From the NCBI GenBank assembly GCA_029747585.1, contig JAPEVF010000393.1, positions 1 through 41,789 on the forward strand: a DNA stretch of 41,789 nucleotides, given 5' to 3'. Origin of the DNA: Pleurotus djamor (Eukaryota > Basidiomycota > Agaricomycetes > Agaricales > Pleurotaceae). Position numbers and translations under genes: made by a program. Under the pieces are notes generated by a model. That model ran no database searches and was not told where the DNA came from. It saw only the letters and a list, made by a program, of their open reading frames with translations. Shown here piece after piece: positions 11,791-21,740 of the stretch. Numbering within the stretch: position 1 is the stretch's first letter; every line of letters begins with the position of its first letter.

Positions 11791-12027
11791 TTAGGTAATG
11801 GTAGAACGGTTTGACAGATGGCATGACCGCCTCAAAGCCTGACCGGCTTTCGTGAGGCACAAATCGATGAGAGAATCGATTTCGGACAAGGATGGTCGCT
11901 CAGGATAGTTTGGACATGGGGAGGACTGGGAGGACCAGGGGGGGCCAGGGAACCCAGGAAATCCGGGAAGGGCGAAGGCCTGAGCCAACATGGTGAAGAG
12001 AACGAGTGTGAGTTTAGCAGTAGCCAT
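11791..12027 (-). CDS. Small secreted protein (78 aa), Pro/Gly-rich
   Basis: Single-exon frame of 78 aa. A signal peptide (MATAKLTLVLFTMLAQAFA) ends before LPGFPGFPGPPW, then a short region with three Cys. No family is recognised. A TATA box lies about 90 bp upstream of the ATG, which supports a real and possibly strongly expressed gene. It sits beside the SurE-like pair and near the GH28 gene, so the 6.7-12.0 kb region is all predicted secreted proteins on two strands. It could be effector-like, but nothing beyond size, secretion signal and position supports that. An odd Cys number means at least one Cys would be unpaired. Confidence 0.62.
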   Translation of the reverse strand: MATAKLTLVLFTMLAQAFALPGFPGFPGPPWSSQSSPCPNYPERPSLSEIDSLIDLCLTKAGQALRRSCHLSNRSTIT

Positions 12028-12111
12028 GGATTACAGAGGAGTAATGAATGTGGGGGGAGAAAGCTGGGGAAGAAACCTCAGTTGAGGGATATGATCGTCG
12101 GATGGACATGC

Positions 12112-12120
12112 CTATATATA
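12112..12120 (-). promoter_or_regulatory. TATA box of the small secreted protein gene
   Basis: On the minus strand the sequence reads TATATATAG, 85-93 bp upstream of the ATG at 12027, a normal fungal distance. It is the clearest TATA box in the window. Confidence 0.6.
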
Positions 12121-12775
12121 CGGGTGACGAAGGTAGCGCGTGAAGGAGTTTTCTAATTTCCTTCTCCCAAGAATTCGAAGTTTTGATGGCATCCGGCTTG
12201 TAATTTTTTCGAGTGGTCGACGGATCCCTGAAAGAGACGCGCTTTTTTTATTTGTGGATCCGGCGAGACTTGGACGGCATGAGAGTTTTGTATGTACTTT
12301 GGGAAGTAGTTAGAGCCAACCCGTCGCTGGGCGACATCGAAGCCAGAAGCACCCGAGCTTGAAGGAAGATTGACGTGCCCAATACGGACGGTGAGCTTCT
12401 GGTTTGAGTCCGTCTTCGGGTTTCATCATGCATGATGCTATCATGAGGGGAAGAATTCTGGGTGTAAGAATAGCCTGGGTGCTCGACGCCGATTTGATCG
12501 ACTTGATCAGGCACACCGGCATGACCAGAGAAGCCCACGTTGCACCGAATTGTGTTGAGCGTGACGGAATCAAAAAAAAAAACAATCATGGGCGGGTTCC
12601 TGGCGTAGAGAGGTCCAGAATGCGGGGAAATGAAACTTGCAAGTCGATAGGTTGATGCGACTGACCGAGAAGGCAGAGCCAATTCAGTTCAAAACTGGTC
12701 ATATGAATCACCTCAGCGCCCGCAACAAACACTTGTATTACTTGGATTGTGTCTTGTAACTCGACGGACATTCGT
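12121..12775. other. Intergenic region, no supported gene
   Basis: Open frames of 83-144 codons exist on both strands at about 12248-12682. None has a recognisable domain, signal peptide or consistent splice context. Region includes an A9 run near 12573 and should hold the 3' end of the RBR gene transcript. Confidence 0.4.
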
Positions 12776-14282
12776 TTACCCAAGCCTATTACGAGCACAT
12801 CGTACACAAGCCAACATCGCGCAGCCTTGACATCGCTGAGAAGAATTTAGAATTACAGGACAAGCAATGGAAAAAGGGTCAACTTACCAGTAAATACTGG
12901 GGTAAGTGGTGGCGACATTCCTCGCAACGACCCTCTCCATGTCGGTATTGCCATCGATGACTAGCGCAGTCATGGTTAACCCGAAGTGTAGCCACAGCTC
13001 TCCGTACTCGTTCTTGATAGACGGCAGGCTGAACGACGGCAGCGCGATTGCCCATGTCCTGGGCGACACGCCGTTCAGCAGTGTCCAACAAACGCGCCTC
13101 TTCCCACTGGGGGCATTGGCAGTTCTTCCAAGGTACTGCACAGACGTAACAGAACTGCGCGCGACATCTACATGTCATATGGTAGCAGCCGTGGTGCAAC
13201 TCAACGATCGCATGACATCCCGGGCAAGTCTGCCACCCATTCCTCTGCGCCAGATCGCGAAGCTCGCTGACCGCAGTGGACTCTTGACACGACTCCCTGC
13301 CATGAGCAGGGCGTTTACACCCCAAACAAACACCACTTCCACATCGATGACAATTCATAGTTTGCCCTTGGACAGACGTGCCCAAAAACGCCGAACAAGT
13401 TGGCTGAGGGCAATAAACTCGCTGCAGCGCAGGCGTAGCAAATTCGCGGGCCTTAGACTGGAATTCCGCTGTGAGTCTTGCGTTTCCGAGAGACGCAAGG
13501 ATTTGTCGCTCGTCGAGGTTTTGGCCACAGCATCGGAGGGGGTAAAGGGATTCGTCTTTTGTGCATGTCGTAACAAGGTCGACTATGCAGCCGGAGCAAT
13601 AGTCATGCCCACAAAGGCCGGTGATACCGCCGCGTTGGATGTTTTCCATGCAGGACACACATTCCCTGCGACGTGCAGGTGTGATGGCGGGTGCTGTGGA
13701 CGTAACGAAGATGTTGGAACGATACACGGACGTTGGACGGGAGCTACCAGCTGAGACAACTGATTCCGCAGGTGCTGGGCGAAAGCCATATACGGGACTG
13801 GTAGTTGCCATAGTGGAAGGGCGAGTCGTAGGAGGTGACGACGCTGGATGAAACCCATAGGCCGGAGTAGAAGACGAAGGGGTTGGGCGATCACCACGAG
13901 ACGAACTTTGACTCGCGCGAGAACTCGCGAACTTCATTGTCTCGACGTGTCTTTGTGACGGTGTCTGGGCTGGAAGAGGTCGCTCCTCACTCAGCGCCAA
14001 CGCAGCAGCCCGATCATCATGGGCAGCGCGTTCAGCGATACTCAACGCGTTGATAAGCCGCAAATCTGAGGACAGAGCCCTATCCAGACCTTGCGCAAAC
14101 TGGAAATCCCGGATGTTACTGAGTAAATCGCGTAAGTGGCGTTCTTGTAAGGACAAAGAGAGTTCTTCGTCGGTTTGAGGTGCGTCGTGGCGATTTTTGC
14201 CTTTTCTGCGGTTTTCAATTTCGCTGATGTCGTCTAGAATGAGGTTTGCGATGAGCAGGGATGTTTCTGGATCCGCGTCCAT
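12776..14282 (-). CDS. RBR (RING-IBR-RING) E3 ubiquitin ligase
   Basis: Two exons (14282-12888 and 12835-12776) give 484 aa. RBR ligases take ubiquitin from an E2 onto a catalytic Cys and pass it to substrate. The N-terminal ~110 residues are helical with Asp/Glu/Ala-rich repeats, followed by a Ser/Thr/Pro-rich linker with two copies of YGFxPA. RING1 spans about 208-252 (CVSC..CGHDYCSGC..CC). The IBR spans about 270-332 (CPQPTC..CHRCGSGVCLGC). RING2 is about 353-390 and includes the catalytic Cys366 in HHGCYHMTC. The second exon adds the usual C-terminal RCQGC..CVRCARNRL; the unspliced frame stops four residues past the junction and would lack it. Substrate unknown. Confidence 0.92.
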
Positions 14283-14921
14283 AGAGGGACGGGGGAAAAG
14301 AGGAACAAGTTCCCGTCGATGCTCCGCCTATTTATCGATGTGACCACGAGTTGGGGGTTACAAAGGGGATCCGAGCACGCGTCTTCTATTACTTCGTCCG
14401 CAGCCAGCTATCTCGCAGAACCACCTATCCTCCATGTCTCCCTCTGCTCTTTGTANGGCCCCATGATGCGGAAGAAGTTCAGAACGGTACTGCGCGATTT
14501 CAAGCATGCAGCTGCGCAAACGATAATGACTGGATGTCATGCTTTGCTTTACCTAGTGAGCCTAGTCGTGGATTAGGTTTGGATGAAGCACACGAAGAGA
14601 CGGATGTTCATCTTGCTTTATAGCGACAAGTCGCGACGTCCGCCGAAGGCAGAGAAGTGGTGAGCGCTAAAATAGGCGCGTAGATGGACATCAAACAACG
14701 TACTTTAAGCTTACACACATTGTACACACACATCGGACATACGGAGTCTCTCTTCTCTTGGACTACATGAGACTAGTGCACCAGAGCCGCCATAGAGCCC
14801 CGGGGAGACTTTGTGAACGCTCGGATGAACCTCCCAATAATTGTCTCTACTCTCTTTCGCTCCCTGTACGCGGTACTTAGAGTGAGCCAACAAAACCCTC
14901 GCTGACGCGTAGACCCAGTGG
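14283..14921. other. Intergenic region, no supported gene
   Basis: It lies between the RBR promoter (minus strand) and the 3' end of the membrane-protein gene. An N occurs at 14456. Open frames on both strands are short and have no recognisable features. Confidence 0.4.
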
Positions 14922-15617
14922 TCAGCCACGATGGGGATCCTCTTCGGACCAAGGAGGGTAGGTACGGGACTGGCTTTGATTTGCGCTGCCAAGAACGACG
15001 GGTAGGTCTTCAGTATGTACAGGTGCAACTGGATCCCCCGTCTCCACATCAAGATATTTTGGCGGACCACCAACATGTTCATAAGCCGGCAAGTCGTTTT
15101 CGTCGACTCGATCATTGTAATCGCTGACACCGCGCGTTCTTCTCCCAAAGGCATCCACGTCGCTCCCTCTGATCCGCCTCGACGGATGGAGATGAGCTGT
15201 CGCCGGTCTTGAGAGGTTTGCGCGAGGACGTCCGCCCAAGGTGGTTTGCACCTGACCAAATGGGCTGTATGGTGGTGGCCGTGGCTTCCGACGCACGAAG
15301 AACTCGGTCAATGGTCGGTTTTTATGTCTGAGATGGAGGAATCTACCAGAAACCAATGTTGTCAGACGCTTGTTGTTCAATCAAAATTTGAGTAGCCCTG
15401 AACTTGCCTGAAAGCAACGAGCGATCCTAGCACGGTGAACGATATCAACGAAACCAACCACACAAGGATAGACTAGGAAAGCGATGGGTTTAATCAAGCT
15501 GATACGGTGAATATTTGCGCCAGTAAGGCCTACCTTAGCACCATCCTCACCCCCATCTACCGACGCGTCGCGCAGGTCAAGCTGCGGTGCTTTCTCTGAG
15601 ATCAAGACCGATCTCAT
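14922..15617 (-). CDS. Single-pass membrane protein with proline-rich tail (189 aa)
   Basis: Exons on the minus strand: 15617-15534, 15472-15408 and 15342-14922. The short N-terminus (MRSVLISEKAPQ) is followed by a strong transmembrane helix (about residues 29-50) encoded almost exactly by exon 2. A basic, Pro-rich cytoplasmic-like tail follows, with RRKPRPPPYSPF and later DLPAYEHVGGPPKYL. This layout, one TM helix then a tail with LPAY/GGPPKY motifs, is common in small basidiomycete proteins of unknown role. Intron 2 uses a GC donor (GCAAGT); no GT donor gives the right phase. Exon 3 could start 15 nt later. Without splicing of intron 1, the TM helix is lost, which is good evidence for this model. 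Confidence 0.68.
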
Positions 15618-16280
15618 CGCGACTGTCGAGGTTTCTAAGAAGCTTCAAGAATCAATATGCACTCATTTTATACTGTCACTGGTGGCGATTTGTGGGACTC
15701 TGTCTCGACCTTATCAGTACAGATATCGACTCCCAACCAATAGTAGTCGCGTTACTCAGCAGACTTGAAAGCTTACCAAGTTTATATCAACTTCCGAGTC
15801 ATAGAAGTAAGTTGTCGGCACCGAGGATTACCACGAGGCGCCCTCGCTGTTCCAAATATCTGATGGATGTACTGGTTCACTGGATGTTCAATTGCATGGA
15901 ATAAAGTACCGACCATCTTAAAATTATTGGCTGCGATTTTTGGACAAGACTTTGAAGTGACTTTTCGCGTTTTGCACGGCAGGGTCGATGACCGTGGGAA
16001 AGTCCTTTTGCAGATATTGACAGGATGCACCTGGTCCGTGCGCATTGTGCCTCTTGAATTGGTACTCATCGCACGTTTGACGTCGACGTCGTTGGCTCCG
16101 GTGAGCTCGTTGGTTATCTCTCCTTTTATGTGTCTGAATCCCAAGTTTCGACGCCAGCACCCATGCTGAGGTATGACGGCTCTATCCTTGTCGCGTTCTC
16201 CAGTCAGCGTGCACGACGGCATTGGCATCCACGGTCGACAACTTCATAATTTCAATTCAATCAGTACAACGTCCCCGACA
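15618..16280. promoter_or_regulatory. Divergent promoter region, membrane-protein gene / CNOT11
   Basis: No gene is supported in these 663 bp. Frames of about 100-150 codons on both strands (15782-16228) overlap each other and have no recognisable motif. An upstream in-frame ATG at 16173 could extend CNOT11 by 36 residues, but the added sequence does not resemble the family. Confidence 0.4.
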
Positions 16281-17847
16281 ATGACCAGCTCGGCCGACAC
16301 GACACGAGCGTCGGTAGCACACCTTATGAGACGGACGTTGTCTTTACCTTGTTCCAACGCTGCGCAGGCTTTTTCGCAGCTCGTTCAACCTACGATGCGG
16401 TTCCAAGTTGCCTTAGATGCGCTTTTACCCATTCTTGAATCATCGACGAACTCGCAGCATCCGAATGATGCCCGGATCAGCGAGCTGCCTCAACGTATCT
16501 TAGCTTCCTATATTCTTTACTACCTCTATGCGCCTTATCCGATCTCAATCAACCCATTCAAGACAGCTCTTTTTGATACTTTTATCAAGGAGAGGCATAT
16601 TGCATTGGCCGGGTCGTCTGTGGTGGGGTCGAACGAACAGTTGGTTTGGGTGTTGTGGAAGATCCTGAAGGGTGATGGCAATGACGTACGTGGCTCGTTG
16701 TCTGCAATGAGAATCCATTCACTAAACATCCTCCGTGACAGATCGCGCCGTATTCCCCAAGCACCCTTGCACGCTCACCTTTGCCCCCAAAATTGCAAGT
16801 GGCGAACTTGATGTTGTCGGAGGATGACCTTGCAGATGAGGCAATACCACTTCACCTTGGAAACGGAAATATGTACGTCGCTCGGATATTTGTGTCCTTG
16901 ACATAGCTTACCTTGGTTCTCCAGACCCACATCCAAAACTGTAACACCTCATGTATCGGGCGAAACTGACTCGAGGAAAGAAGAAATTGCACGAGCAATG
17001 TCACTGCTTCTCGCGGGAAAACAGCGAGTCCTTACGCTTGCTGAACAAAAGGTAGGCATTCTTCTGTTAGGTTTGACACCTTTAGCTCACTTTAAGGTAG
17101 TTTCTCAACCCATTGTTACCTGCCTTGACCTTGCCCCCTACTGATACGTTAACGTCTGCACCTTCTAATTCTACGAATAGTCGAAGCATCCTTCTGACCT
17201 CCACTGACCTCGCTCCCATCGTCGCCCATAACCCTACCCTGGCTTACTCGCTCATCGTCGCTCTGCTCTCGAATCCCCCTCCAACACGGGTTTCCGTCGC
17301 GGAGGCTAGCACGCCAACCACAGATCACGACCTCAGTCCTACTCGGTTCCTTGACGTCCTGCTGTCCTTGCCGCCGTCGTTCCCCTCGTTCGATCTCATT
17401 GGACGCTTGGTTCGGGATACTACACTCATTCCCGTTCCTAATGCTGGTCCGAATAATGAACAAGTGCCAAAAACTACGGTCGCAGATCTGGTGCGCACGG
17501 AGTACCTGGGGCCGTTCATCCACTCGTGCATCGAACAACTGGATCTCATCGAACGGGAGGAGAAAGAAGGAATGTCTAGTGAAGACAAGTGGGCCACGGG
17601 CGTTCGTTACGTATGTCCCCGTTGGCTCCCTTCTTGCGTCATGCCTTGTAAATTGATCATGCCTCTCCAGCTTTGCCGATTCTTCCAGTCGCTCATCAAG
17701 CTTGCGATTGTCGATCCGGCTTCTGACGCTGATTCCGCTGAGATGGCGCATTTCAGCTTGAGGAACGCCCGTTTAGAAGAAGCTATGAGTTTGTATCGGG
17801 TGTTTGCTATGGCGAATTCGGATAGAACTGATATGCCCACTTTTTGA
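16281..17847 (+). CDS. CCR4-NOT complex subunit 11 (CNOT11)
   Basis: Five exons, 16281-16685, 16742-16872, 16925-17051, 17101-17610 and 17671-17847, give 449 aa. CNOT11 (DUF2363/C2orf29 family) binds the N-terminal part of NOT1 in the CCR4-NOT deadenylase, which shortens poly(A) tails of mRNA. The family's C-terminal region is clear: APIVAHNPTLAYSLIVALL, then FLDVLLSLPPSFPSFDLIGRL, the EYLGPFIHSCIEQLDLI segment, and a terminal VRYLCRFFQSLIKLAIVD helix. The N-terminal helical repeats (FxxLVQPTMRFQVALDALLPIL) and the central ARAMSLLLAGKQRVLTLAEQKFLNPLLPAL part also fit. The start at 16281 is chosen for family-like length. Confidence 0.88.
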
Positions 17848-18363
17848 TCCTTGACCTTTTTCGTTCCTCCCTACTTACTCTGCGCGTATGCATTTTTGTG
17901 TTCTTTTTATTGAATTTTTGGTGTGGTTCGACGTAAGCTTATGTTGCATGCGTTTAGGCTTTACTCTATGATTTCCCTTCCTCTCTATCTTTCATCTCCC
18001 ATTGTACACTATGCGGCTTGCTGTCTTTACCTGGTCCTCGTCGAGGTTTAAACGTTTATGTATCGTCGTTTCTTGCTCTCTACACTCACTATTGTATCGT
18101 GATATGACTAACTGTGTTGTTCCTGCCGTCGCCTCGGCTTGCGTTCAACTTCTACAGGATGGTAACAGCGCAGACTGTCCCGAAGGATAGCCATGCAAGA
18201 GGCGTTGGAGACGGTCACGGTGAGGGAAAGAATAAAAAATCCACTCGAATAATATCTCAACTCCTGACAGGTCCCTGTAAAGCCTTAAAAAACAGTGCCA
18301 GGAATTTGAAATGCACTTGAAGTCGAACCACACCTTCGAATCGTTGACCGGCGACCCATATCA
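17848..18363 (+). other. Intergenic region between CNOT11 and MYND gene
   Basis: It probably contains the CNOT11 3' UTR, which is T-rich after the stop codon, and the MYND-gene promoter. No gene is supported. An open frame at 18114-18320 has no features. Confidence 0.35.
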
Positions 18364-20352
18364 ATGGATGTACACATACACGCCCTTGACGAACCTCTGA
18401 AGGTCATCATTCCTCCATAACAGACTATGACCACTTCTTCTGACCCAAGGATTTACGGGTACTAGTCAATTGCCCTCGACGCTGCTGCAGGATCGTTGCA
18501 GGGGATGAAAAATCTTTTCAAACATCTGTCTTCCCTAGATGTCCTCGAACGATCGGAAGTCGTACCAATCGCGAAGGCAACTCTCGCAGGGCTATCTTTT
18601 AGCAGCATCCCGAGGTCAACGTCGGCGCTGAAGCACGGCGACATTGAACGCGCCACTCTTTCCATTAGCTGTATCGCTCTCCTCGTCAAATTTGATGGCC
18701 TTTCAGAAGAGGCATCAACGTCCTTCCTCCTCAGGGAGCAAGAAAAAATATTCCCTTGGATACATTTTCTACTTGTGCGCGACGACTCGCTCCTGGATAC
18801 CACTCCTTGGGCTCCCGGTTTGCCCATGGCACTCGTCATCTGTATCATCTTCGGATTTTTGAATCGTGTAGGACCGGTCCATTCGCTCAATGTACATACC
18901 TCCAACACCATTGTAGAGGTGTGGAGCAGACTACAAGCCATCCCCATTGAAGGTCCGATGCTGCCTGTTCTCGCTGAGGCTGTCAATGATCTCGTCACCA
19001 GCTTGGTTCGGTATTCTTTGGGAAAAGAATCTACGGGTGACTTTGTAGAGAGGCTTGGAGGGATTTCAAGCATCCCCGTTCTTTATGCTGCATCCCTCGA
19101 GAAGTATCTCCACAGCGTCTCACTCAGCGAGCCAGCTGAAGGTTCCCGGATCTTGGTTTTGATTTTACAAAACACATCCATCTTGATGTCTCTGTTCCTC
19201 GACAACCTCCTCCCTTACACCATCCTTTCCGAAGACACCATCCGCCAAATTACTCGAAGCATAAAGCATCTCGTTGAAAATCATTCTCAGATCAACCCGT
19301 CTTTCACAAGACAATTTGATGCCGCCAGAGCCGCGTACTTCCGCTTTATCTTTGATTGCCCGACGACAACTGCATACTACCCTATCTTACACATGCTGCA
19401 GCTCGGCATCGCCGAGCATGTTCGCATCATCGAGTCCAACATCTCCGTGGTTGAGTTGGTCGGTCGATTGTTAGTTTTTTATGCCAAATTACCCGCTGTG
19501 TTGCCTTCCTTGGAACAGTTCGTTGGTCTTCCCACCAATCCACTCACTTTGGCAGCCTGGGATTCAACGGATGACTCGATTATGGCTTATATATCAATTT
19601 GGCTCGAATCCCGGGCCGAGGCAAAACGATATACAGGATGTACCAATGTGAGTTCTTCCTCTCGGTGATGCGTCCTCCACTACCTACTCACTTCTCATCT
19701 GTGATTCAAGTGTCATAAACCGGCCCCGAAACGATGTCCACTGAAGGTTTGCGCCGCCTGCGGTATCTCAAGATATTGCTCGGCGAAATGTCAACGCACC
19801 GACTGGAACTTTGGTCATCGATGGTTGTGTGAAATATACCGACTATGTGGAAGTGAGTCTCCTTCAGTTACAGTGACGCAGTTCCCCGATACCAATACCA
19901 CCGACCCAATATGACGCTTACTATGTCCTTCAGCTGCCAGCCCTCTGATCCGAACGAACAACCCAACCTCCCTAATCTACCTCTCCAAACTGGAGGAAAA
20001 ACGCGGTCTTACAAGCCGTGCTGACGAATTTTCCCAAGTTTTCAACCAATCACCACCAATCTCTCCTGCGGAATTACCGCTGCTGCACTATCATTTCGAT
20101 CTGCAGCTAGAGGATGATATCAAGTTCAAACGATTTCAGGATTATCCTGAGCTATTTGACAACGAGAAGATACGCGAAGTCGTCGTCCCGCGGATAAAAG
20201 ATTTCATAAGCATGAAAGAGATCCCGGAGTACTTGACTATCCTCGCGCTTCACATCAATGAAGGTGTTATGCGGATTCTAAGCCCCTCGATGGCACTCAT
20301 TATTAGTGACCTAGCAGCTAACAGACGGAGAGGAGCACAGAGGGATCAGTGA
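18364..20352 (+). CDS. MYND zinc-finger protein, agaricomycete type
   Basis: Main exons 18466-19647, 19711-19852 and 19934-20352 are in phase (581 codons). The first exon is unresolved; a 6-nt exon at 18364-18369 (ATG GAT) spliced across 96 nt to 18466 works, and an in-frame stop just before 18466 shows that an upstream exon or a later ATG (18502) is needed. A long helical, ARM-like N-terminal region begins LDAAAGSLQGMKNLFKHLSS. The MYND finger follows: CTNCHKPAPKRC, VCAACG, RYCSAKCQRTDW, FGHRWLC. All eight Cys/His ligands are seen. Such proteins are expanded in Agaricomycetes; MYND domains bind proline-rich partners. Function here unknown. The gene ends 176 bp before a TIR element. Confidence 0.83.
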
Positions 20353-20431
20353 GTTCACGTTTCTTCTCAGCGTTATATCCCCTGATCTTTGTTAGTACGC
20401 ACTAGTACTGAACATACAGTTGATACGCGCC

Positions 20432-20509
20432 ACCGTGTCATCATCATGCCGGCTACAAAATGATAACACGGTCACCCGTAACATGGCGTCCTGAGGCCCT
20501 CATGTTACG
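20432..20509. repeat. Two adjacent hairpins upstream of the MITE
   Basis: Hairpin 1 pairs 20432-20444 (accgtgtcatcat) with 20460-20472 with one mismatch. Hairpin 2 pairs 20477-20485 (cgtaacatg) with 20501-20509 perfectly. They lie between the MYND gene stop and the MITE. They could be remnants of another inverted-repeat element or a structured terminator. Confidence 0.5.
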
Positions 20510-20528
20510 AGGCCCATTGTTAGACCTA

Positions 20529-20554
20529 CTGACCTAAAAGAGTCAATTCGTCAG
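20529..20554 (+). repeat. Left terminal inverted repeat of the MITE
   Basis: Twenty-six bases, exact reverse complement of 20779-20804; preceded by TA. Confidence 0.9.
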
Positions 20555-20778
20555 TCACGCGTCACAGGCCCCTCAGAAATGACGAAAAGTCACGCCGGTC
20601 ACGCAATTCGGGAGGGCCTGACGAAAATTCTGGGTGAAAGTCACTCAAAATCCCCCCAAAATGGGTCCCCAGAAGCCCTAAATTGACGAAAAATTTGCCT
20701 GCGGCGCCGAAATGTCACGCTGGACCAGCGCGCCTGACGAAACCAAAATTTCGTCGGGCCAGTCACACGTCACCCCGC

Positions 20779-20804
20779 CTGACGAATTGACTCTTTTAGG
20801 TCAG
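20779..20804 (-). repeat. Right terminal inverted repeat of the MITE
   Basis: Twenty-six bases, exact reverse complement of 20529-20554; followed by TA. Confidence 0.9.
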
Positions 20805-20934
20805 TATCTTGTAAGATTTTTCCAACCACCTCCTCTCAGAAGTAACTTGGGCTCATAATGTCGCCCTCAGAATACGAAACAAACAACATGGGGTCGTTCA
20901 TGTACTCGCTTCTTCCTTGGTTGCTTGGCATCCA

Positions 20935-21717
20935 TCATGATGCGGCGCCACCTCATTTTGACTGTTGATTCAGGACAAGGGATTGTCAATGCGTGCGTAG
21001 CGTAGCGTATTTTTGCATCCTATAAGCCACCTCCTGCTGACACCACCGCATGGCCAGGGTAACCCCCGCCCTAAAAAACCCAAGTGGATTTATTGACCGC
21101 GTTTACGACTTGTTAGCGAAAGTAGTCGTGTTCGTTTCTGCTCAATTCAAACCCAGAGGGTACAGCAAGGTAAGCCCTCTCGTGTAATCGTCTACATACA
21201 TTCCAACCTTATGGAAACTTCAGAGACATGCGAGAGTCTCCGCGCAGCTCAAAGTCGCGACCGTGAAAACTCTGGGAAACCGCGTCGATGACATGATCTT
21301 CGTTGAGGGCCTGGGTGTGGCTCCTGCTTGTCAAGGCCAAGGTTATGGTGGAGCGCTACTTAACGCTGTCACTTCCTTGGTGGGTGACCAATACTCCTCA
21401 TCATCGCTGAACCAGCCCTTATCTTCCGTCTGTTCGCCTTAGGCCGGACGCATCAGCACAAGCGTCTTACTTGTATCTGTGCAACGTCGCTGCAAACACC
21501 GTGTTCTACAAGTCGCATGGGTTCCTTCCAGTCGCCGATATCGTTGCTGGTGACGAAGACCTGGACGGAACCTCCGGTGATTATGCAACTAGTAAGCACC
21601 GTGTTACTCAGACTCCGTTTGTACAATTTATCAGTGCATTTACAGATGGTGAGAGAAATAACCAATGCGAAACACCAACAAGAGAACATAGGTAAGGCAC
21701 GAGTGGCTCACCACTGA
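20935..21717 (+). pseudogene. GNAT-family N-acetyltransferase, 5'-shortened and frameshifted
   Basis: Recognisable exons are about 20935-20992, 21058-21169, 21224-21379, 21443-21592 and 21644-21717. The acetyl-CoA binding motif is clear: MIFVEGLGVAPACQGQGYG (Q-x-x-G-x-G). It is followed by the helix GALLNAVTSL, then a strand and helix with CNVAANTVFYKSHGF, typical of GNAT motif B. GNAT enzymes transfer acetyl groups from acetyl-CoA to amines. Two things look broken. The usual N-terminal ~80-100 residues are missing, with the MITE lying just upstream. The exon 3-exon 4 join is out of phase by one base: GCCGGAC reads correctly only as GCCGAC (21443-21449). A sequencing error or missed exon could explain the second point. 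The last exon is the least certain. Confidence 0.55.
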
Positions 21718-21740
21718 GCGAGACTCTTGTTAAGGCCTTC

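Larger units (their letters stand above)
20529..20804. mobile_element. MITE: 276-bp non-autonomous TIR transposon with TA target duplication
   Basis: Perfect terminal inverted repeats lie at 20529-20554 and 20779-20804, beginning CTGACCTAAAAGAG. A TA dinucleotide flanks both ends (20527-20528, 20805-20806), which fits the TA target duplication of Tc1/mariner-type elements. There is no open frame of note inside, so it would need a transposase supplied in trans. The interior is dense in the short motifs GTCAC and TGACGAAA in both orientations, as expected for subterminal transposase-binding repeats. The perfect TIRs suggest recent insertion. It sits between the MYND gene and the shortened GNAT gene. 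Confidence 0.85.

Noticed and set aside
12248..12682. 144-codon minus-strand frame downstream of the RBR gene
   Set aside because: No domain, signal peptide or splice context; overlaps other frames of similar size.
12906..13754. 282-codon plus-strand open frame
   Set aside because: It is antisense to the RBR ligase exon, whose RING/IBR cysteines fix the coding strand. No domain is visible in the plus frame.
15782..16228. 148-codon minus-strand frame and overlapping 100-codon plus frame
   Set aside because: They mirror each other, have no features and lie in a divergent promoter region.
17149..17751. 200-codon minus-strand open frame
   Set aside because: Antisense to CNOT11; it crosses a CNOT11 intron and has no recognisable motif.
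18462..19073. 203-codon minus-strand open frame
   Set aside because: Antisense to the MYND gene's main exon.
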